Positions 60,420 to 64,000 of a stretch of 64,000 bases of DNA are shown here, piece after piece. The stretch's first letter is position 1, and the number at the start of each line of letters is the position of its first letter. The stretch spans positions 3,596,001 through 3,660,000 of the forward strand of contig AP017968.1 in assembly GCA_002356455.1 (NCBI GenBank), read 5' to 3'. The notes under the pieces were generated by a model, which was not told the DNA's origin, made no database searches, and was given only the letters and a program-made list of their open reading frames with translations. Origin of the DNA: Fusobacterium varium (lineage in GTDB: Bacteria > Fusobacteriota > Fusobacteriia > Fusobacteriales > Fusobacteriaceae). Both the position numbers and the translations under genes were made by a program.

Positions 60420-60441
60420 TTCAAATGTCTAGACATTTGAA
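60420..60441. promoter_or_regulatory. 22-bp perfect palindrome, probable GntR operator
   Basis: TTCAAATGTCTAGACATTTGAA. The core GTCTAGAC is shared with HutC/DasR/NagR-type operators. It lies 33 bp upstream of the -35 of the gntR promoter, which would suit activation or looping repression, and 225 bp upstream of the divergent hydrolase gene. Confidence 0.78.
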
Positions 60442-60665
60442 TTATATCAATTATATATTTAATTGTCAATAGTTTTGCGAATTAATTGTTTGGTTATTTT
60501 TTATTTTGTATTTATTCACTACAAAATTCTTTATATAAATTAAATACTTATATAATAAAAAGATAGAATTATAGGAAAATAGACAAATAAAATTTAATAT
60601 AGTATAATTTTAAAAAGAAATTTAAAAAAATATAATAAGAATTCATAATTTCATGAGGTGATTAT

Positions 60666-61259
60666 TTGAGAAAAAATAAAAAGAATAAAAAACAAGCAAT
60701 TATCATACTTCATGAAATATATGGAGTTAATGATTTTATAAAAAAACAGTGTCAAAAATACCAAAAAATGGGATTTGATATTTTTTGTCCTAATCTTCTT
60801 AACCATACTTCATTTTCATATGAAAAAGCCGATGTAGCTTACAATCATTTTATTCAAAACGTCGGCTTTGATAAATATATAGAAGTAAATACTCTAGCTG
60901 CCAATTTAAAAAAACAATATAATAAAATATTCCTTTTAGGTTTCAGTGTAGGTGCCACTATTGCTTGGAGGTGCTGCGAAACTTCTTTATATAGTGGTAT
61001 TATTGGATGTTATGGTTCACGTATACGAAATTTTACTAATTTAAATCCTGTTTGTCCTACACTTTTATTATTTGCAAAAGAAGACTCTTTTGATGTAGCT
61101 GAAACAGCTAATAAATTACAATATACAAAAAATTTATCTCTTTTAGTATTTGACGCTTCCCATGGATTTCTTGATCCATATTCTAAATCTTATGATGACT
61201 ACCAAAGAAAAAAAGCTGAAATAGTTATTACACGATTTATAAATCAACATATAAAATAA
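60666..61259 (+). CDS. dienelactone hydrolase-like protein
   Basis: A 197-residue alpha/beta hydrolase that starts at TTG behind GAGGTG. HEIYGVNDFIKKQCQKY opens the fold; the nucleophile elbow is LLGFSVGAT with Ser where classical dienelactone hydrolases have Cys; the acid is in FAKEDSFDV and the His in DASHGFLDP. Substrate unknown. It is followed by its own terminator. On the minus strand ATATAAGTATTT sequence occurs ~110 bp upstream, as in two other hydrolase/transferase promoters here. Confidence 0.82.
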   Translation: MRKNKKNKKQAIIILHEIYGVNDFIKKQCQKYQKMGFDIFCPNLLNHTSFSYEKADVAYNHFIQNVGFDKYIEVNTLAANLKKQYNKIFLLGFSVGATIAWRCCETSLYSGIIGCYGSRIRNFTNLNPVCPTLLLFAKEDSFDVAETANKLQYTKNLSLLVFDASHGFLDPYSKSYDDYQRKKAEIVITRFINQHIK

Positions 61260-61260
61260 A

Positions 61261-61292
61261 TCAGAGGTATGGATTTTTCCATACCTCTTTCT
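61261..61292 (+). terminator. terminator of the dienelactone hydrolase-like gene
   Basis: CAGAGGTATGGA / TCCATACCTCTTTCTG stem with TTTT loop, then a T run, directly after the stop. Confidence 0.85.
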
Positions 61293-61394
61293 GTTTTTTT
61301 ATTTTGTAATTCCATTACATCTATCCACATTATTAAAGTTAAGTTTGTAAACATACTATAAGTTTACTGCCATCTTTTTGAATGTCTTAACAAG

Positions 61395-61763
61395 TTATTG
61401 CTTTACTGTACTTAAACAAAATGGATGCCCTTCTGGATCAAACATAACCGTTGAAGTTTCAAAATACTGTATCTCTGATATTTTAGCACCACATTTTAAA
61501 GCATGAGAAACTGCCTCATCTAAATTTTCAACAAGAAAATCTATATGCGCCATCTGTTGTTGTTTTCCTTTTTCCCATGGCCATATTGGTGAAACATATT
61601 CTTCCACTTCTTGAAAAGCAAAAATCCAGCCTTGAGGTGAACGCAAACCAGCCCATCCATTTCCTGAAAGTATTTTTTTCCAGCCAAGTAAATTTACATA
61701 AAAGTCTGCTAATTTATCAGCATTTTTACAATCATAGGCAAATCCAGCTATATCTTTTATCAT
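61395..61763 (-). CDS. VOC-family (glyoxalase-like) protein
   Basis: A 122-residue single VOC domain (IKDIAGFAYDCKNADKLADFYVNLLGWK start; QMAHIDFLVENLDEAVSHALKCGAK; MFDPEGHPFCLS end). His and Glu metal-ligand positions are partly kept (HIDF, EGHPF). These proteins include bleomycin-resistance and dioxygenase relatives; substrate unknown. The ATG at 61763 has AGGAGG and is chosen over one at 61796. Confidence 0.87.
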   Translation of the reverse strand: MIKDIAGFAYDCKNADKLADFYVNLLGWKKILSGNGWAGLRSPQGWIFAFQEVEEYVSPIWPWEKGKQQQMAHIDFLVENLDEAVSHALKCGAKISEIQYFETSTVMFDPEGHPFCLSTVKQ

Positions 61764-61807
61764 ATATTCTTTCCTCCTGATACTTAGAAAATTCAATCAC
61801 CTTTTCA

Positions 61808-62146
61808 TTAAAGTTTTATTCCCATTTTCTTAAATATTATAATACAAATAATCAATGAAATAGTATTAGCAGCTAATCCTATAAAAGCTAATCCCTTCTT
61901 TTTAGAAGAACCAGATATTCCAATTCCTCCAAAAATTGCTCCTATTACTGATAGAACAGGTCCAATCAATGCTATAGCCATCATTACAAGTACCATAATA
62001 TGTCCCAATATAACAAACCATCCATTTCTAGAATATATAAAACATATTTTTAAAATTCCTGCTGATATTCCAATAACAATAAGAAAAAATATACCCATTA
62101 CAACAGATATAGTCCCCATAAGATTTTCTTCATAGTTTATCTTCAT
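61808..62146 (-). CDS. small membrane protein of unknown function
   Basis: A 112-residue protein with three or four hydrophobic segments (~10-32, ~42-70, ~85-105) and a GGIGISGSSKKKGLAFIGL loop, reminiscent of DUF4190-type small membrane proteins. It has a GGGGAG site before its ATG. No function is evident. Confidence 0.7.
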   Translation of the reverse strand: MKINYEENLMGTISVVMGIFFLIVIGISAGILKICFIYSRNGWFVILGHIMVLVMMAIALIGPVLSVIGAIFGGIGISGSSKKKGLAFIGLAANTISLIICIIIFKKMGIKL

Positions 62147-62211
62147 CCTTTTCTCCCCATATTTTGAAGTAATTTTTTAAGTATAGTCTTATAATTAGAG
62201 AATACTGAATT

Positions 62212-62997
62212 CTATTTCATAAAGATATATGCATTATAAATATTTATAAATACTATAACCAGCATTAATCCCATAAAAAGCTTATCTACTTTTTCTTCTG
62301 CCATCTTTTTATTAACTATGCTTCCAGCCATTCCACCACATATTCCCCCCAGCACCATAAGTCCAAGATAAAGAATGCTTACATCTGGAATTTTTCTCGC
62401 AAATATAGTATGACCCAGACTTGCTATCTGTGAAAATAATATTATATAAATAGAATTAATTGCAGCTTCTTTAGTAGTCATTGAAAAAAAGAAAATCAAT
62501 ATAACAAGATTGATAGGTCCTCCTCCAATTCCTAAAAATGATGAAAATATTCCTAAAATGACTCCAATAATAAAACATAAAATCTTATTTTTAAAATTAT
62601 GTGTCCTAATCTCATTTTTTTTAGCTGTATATATCAAAGTTCCTAATGTTATAAATATCATAACAACTGATTGAACAGCTCCTGTTTTATTTTCATTTTG
62701 AAGAGTTTCCTTCACAACCTGAAACATGACCTTTCCGCTCATTCCCCCTAATACACTACCTAGAGCAAGCCATGTAGTAATTTTTGTATTTATCTTTACT
62801 GTACTGTTTTTCATTGCTTTAGCTACAGAAATAACAGACATAGAAAGAACTGTACATCCAGATAAAAAACTTATAGCTGTTACGCTCATAGTTCCTGTTG
62901 CATCAAGAACAGGTTTAATTATCACTCCCCCACCTATACCACATATTGAACCTACAAGAGAAGAAAAAAAACTGACCATTAAAAAAATAACTGACAT
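62212..62997 (-). CDS. TauE/SafE (TSUP) family permease
   Basis: A 261-residue inner-membrane protein with seven or eight hydrophobic segments. The repeated family motif appears as VGSICGIGGGVIIKPVL near residue 16 and SSFLGIGGGPINLVIL near 150. TSUP proteins export or import sulfur-containing organic anions such as sulfite or sulfoacetate. The ligand cannot be told here. Confidence 0.9.
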   Translation of the reverse strand: MSVIFLMVSFFSSLVGSICGIGGGVIIKPVLDATGTMSVTAISFLSGCTVLSMSVISVAKAMKNSTVKINTKITTWLALGSVLGGMSGKVMFQVVKETLQNENKTGAVQSVVMIFITLGTLIYTAKKNEIRTHNFKNKILCFIIGVILGIFSSFLGIGGGPINLVILIFFFSMTTKEAAINSIYIILFSQIASLGHTIFARKIPDVSILYLGLMVLGGICGGMAGSIVNKKMAEEKVDKLFMGLMLVIVFINIYNAYIFMK

Positions 62998-63131
62998 ATT
63001 TTACCCCCAAAAAAACTTTTATATTACCCCTTTTCAATAATTATATTTGTTTTCTTATAAAAAATCAACCTTCATTCTTTTTATAATCTGCTATTTTTCC
63101 TTTTTTAGTAAACTATATCAAATTTCCCTCT

Positions 63132-63160
63132 TTGTAATATTTATAAATTTATGATAAAAT
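63132..63160 (+). promoter_or_regulatory. promoter of thyA
   Basis: TTGTAA (63132-63137), a 17-bp spacer, TAAAAT (63155-63160), 37 bp before the ATG. Confidence 0.65.
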
Positions 63161-63197
63161 ATAACGATAAAAATTTAATTATTCAAAGGAGCTGAGT

Positions 63198-64000
63198 ATG
63201 ACTAAATTTGATAAGATATATAAAGAAATCATTGAAACTATAGATAAAAAAGGAATATGGAGTGAAGGAAATGTCAGAACTAGATATGCTGATGGAACTC
63301 CTGCTCACTATAAAAGTTATATTGGATATCAATTTAGACTTGATAATTCTACTGATGAAGCACATCTTATTACTACTAGATTTGCTCCCAATAAGGCTCC
63401 TATCAGAGAACTTTATTGGATATGGATAATGCAGTCTAATGATGTAGACGAATTGAATAAGTTAAAATGTAAATTCTGGGATGAATGGAAAATGGATGAT
63501 GGTACTATTGGAAAAGCTTATGGGTATCAAATAGCAAAGCAAACATTTGGGTATAAAAACCAGCTTGATTATGTAATAGAGGAATTGAAAAAAAATCCTA
63601 ACAGTCGTAGAATTATGACAGAAATCTGGATACCCGAAGATCTTGATAAAATGGCCCTAACTCCTTGTGTACACCTTACTCAATGGAGTATAATTGGAAA
63701 CAAACTTTACCTTGAAGTAAGACAGAGAAGCTGTGATGTAGCCCTTGGACTTGTAGCTAATGTATTTCAATATTCTATACTTCATAAGTTAGTGGCTATG
63801 GAATGTAATCTGGAACCTGCTGAAATTATATGGAATATTCATAATGTACATATTTATGACAGACATATGCCTGAACTTTTAGAACAGATAAAAAGACCTT
63901 CAATTGATGGAGCAACTGTAAAAATTGAAAACTTTAAATCTATCTATGATTTTAAACCTGATGATGTAATTGTTGAAAACTATCAATATGGAGATAAAAT
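63198..64000 (+). CDS. thyA: thymidylate synthase, 3' truncated by window
   Basis: The first 267 codons of ThyA, which converts dUMP to dTMP with methylenetetrahydrofolate. The start ATG follows AAAGGAG. Visible are the catalytic Cys157 in LTPCVHLTQWSI, the phosphate-binding RQRSCDVALGLVANVFQYS, and HNVHIYDRH near residue 215. The last part of the gene lies beyond the right edge. The N-terminal region (KAYGYQIAKQTFGYKNQLDYVIEELK) is full, so this is a normal-length bacterial ThyA. Confidence 0.95.
   Translation, partial: MTKFDKIYKEIIETIDKKGIWSEGNVRTRYADGTPAHYKSYIGYQFRLDNSTDEAHLITTRFAPNKAPIRELYWIWIMQSNDVDELNKLKCKFWDEWKMDDGTIGKAYGYQIAKQTFGYKNQLDYVIEELKKNPNSRRIMTEIWIPEDLDKMALTPCVHLTQWSIIGNKLYLEVRQRSCDVALGLVANVFQYSILHKLVAMECNLEPAEIIWNIHNVHIYDRHMPELLEQIKRPSIDGATVKIENFKSIYDFKPDDVIVENYQYGDK

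Overview
The window is AT-rich DNA from a Gram-negative anaerobe, most likely a Fusobacterium of the varium/ulcerans/mortiferum type. The evidence is low GC, two large autotransporters, Kdo and meso-diamino-acid envelope genes (kdsD, kdsA, murE), a 2[4Fe-4S] ferredoxin, and an ethanolamine microcompartment locus. The species call is inference from gene content, not from a database search. The window opens inside an HAD-family phosphatase gene and closes inside thyA.

1-15.5 kb, minus strand: a complete ethanolamine utilisation (eut) locus in the order eutS-eutP-eutV-eutW-//-eutA-eutB-eutC-eutL-BMC-eutM-(PduT-like)-eutE-eutT-pduL-(unknown)-eutN-(EutQ-N-like)-eutH-eutQ-eutG. It encodes the shell, ammonia-lyase and its reactivase, cobalamin adenosyltransferase, acetaldehyde dehydrogenase, phosphotransacylase, alcohol dehydrogenase and transporter. 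Between eutW and eutA lie two short hairpins with A1/G4 hexaloops followed by an intrinsic terminator. This is the expected target of the ANTAR antiterminator EutV, so the structural genes are probably gated here by EutVW. Several enzymes carry similar amphipathic end helices that look like cargo-targeting peptides.

15.6-31.2 kb: a 1.47 kaa autotransporter (minus), then a plus-strand island (acetyltransferase, flavoprotein, ProX-like deacylase, exported alpha/beta hydrolase, DXS-like enzyme behind a MerR-type promoter), then a 1.24 kaa autotransporter (minus). Just upstream of the second autotransporter, a consensus promoter lies between perfect 17-bp inverted repeats and points away from the gene. 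This has the layout of an invertible promoter in the OFF orientation. A ferredoxin and a Bax-like glucosaminidase follow.

31.4-42.7 kb, minus: a BMP/sugar-type ABC importer with a DUF3798-like binding protein; class Ia ribonucleotide reductase (nrdH-nrdA-nrdB) behind two NrdR boxes; an HU-like gene with a second inverted-repeat-flanked promoter (23-bp arms) upstream; and three tRNA genes (Ser-TGA, Ser-GCT, Arg-ACG).

42.7-53.8 kb, minus: housekeeping genes including kdsD-kdsA-murE, ung, a B12-binding radical SAM protein, an HD protein, a TruA-like/KH fusion, a MORN-type protein, guaB and a MscS channel. 53.9-64 kb: an alpha/beta hydrolase, DUF1847 protein, an IS1182-type insertion sequence, a GntR-symporter-racemase operon with a 22-bp palindromic operator, a dienelactone-hydrolase-like protein, a VOC protein, a TSUP permease and the start of thyA.
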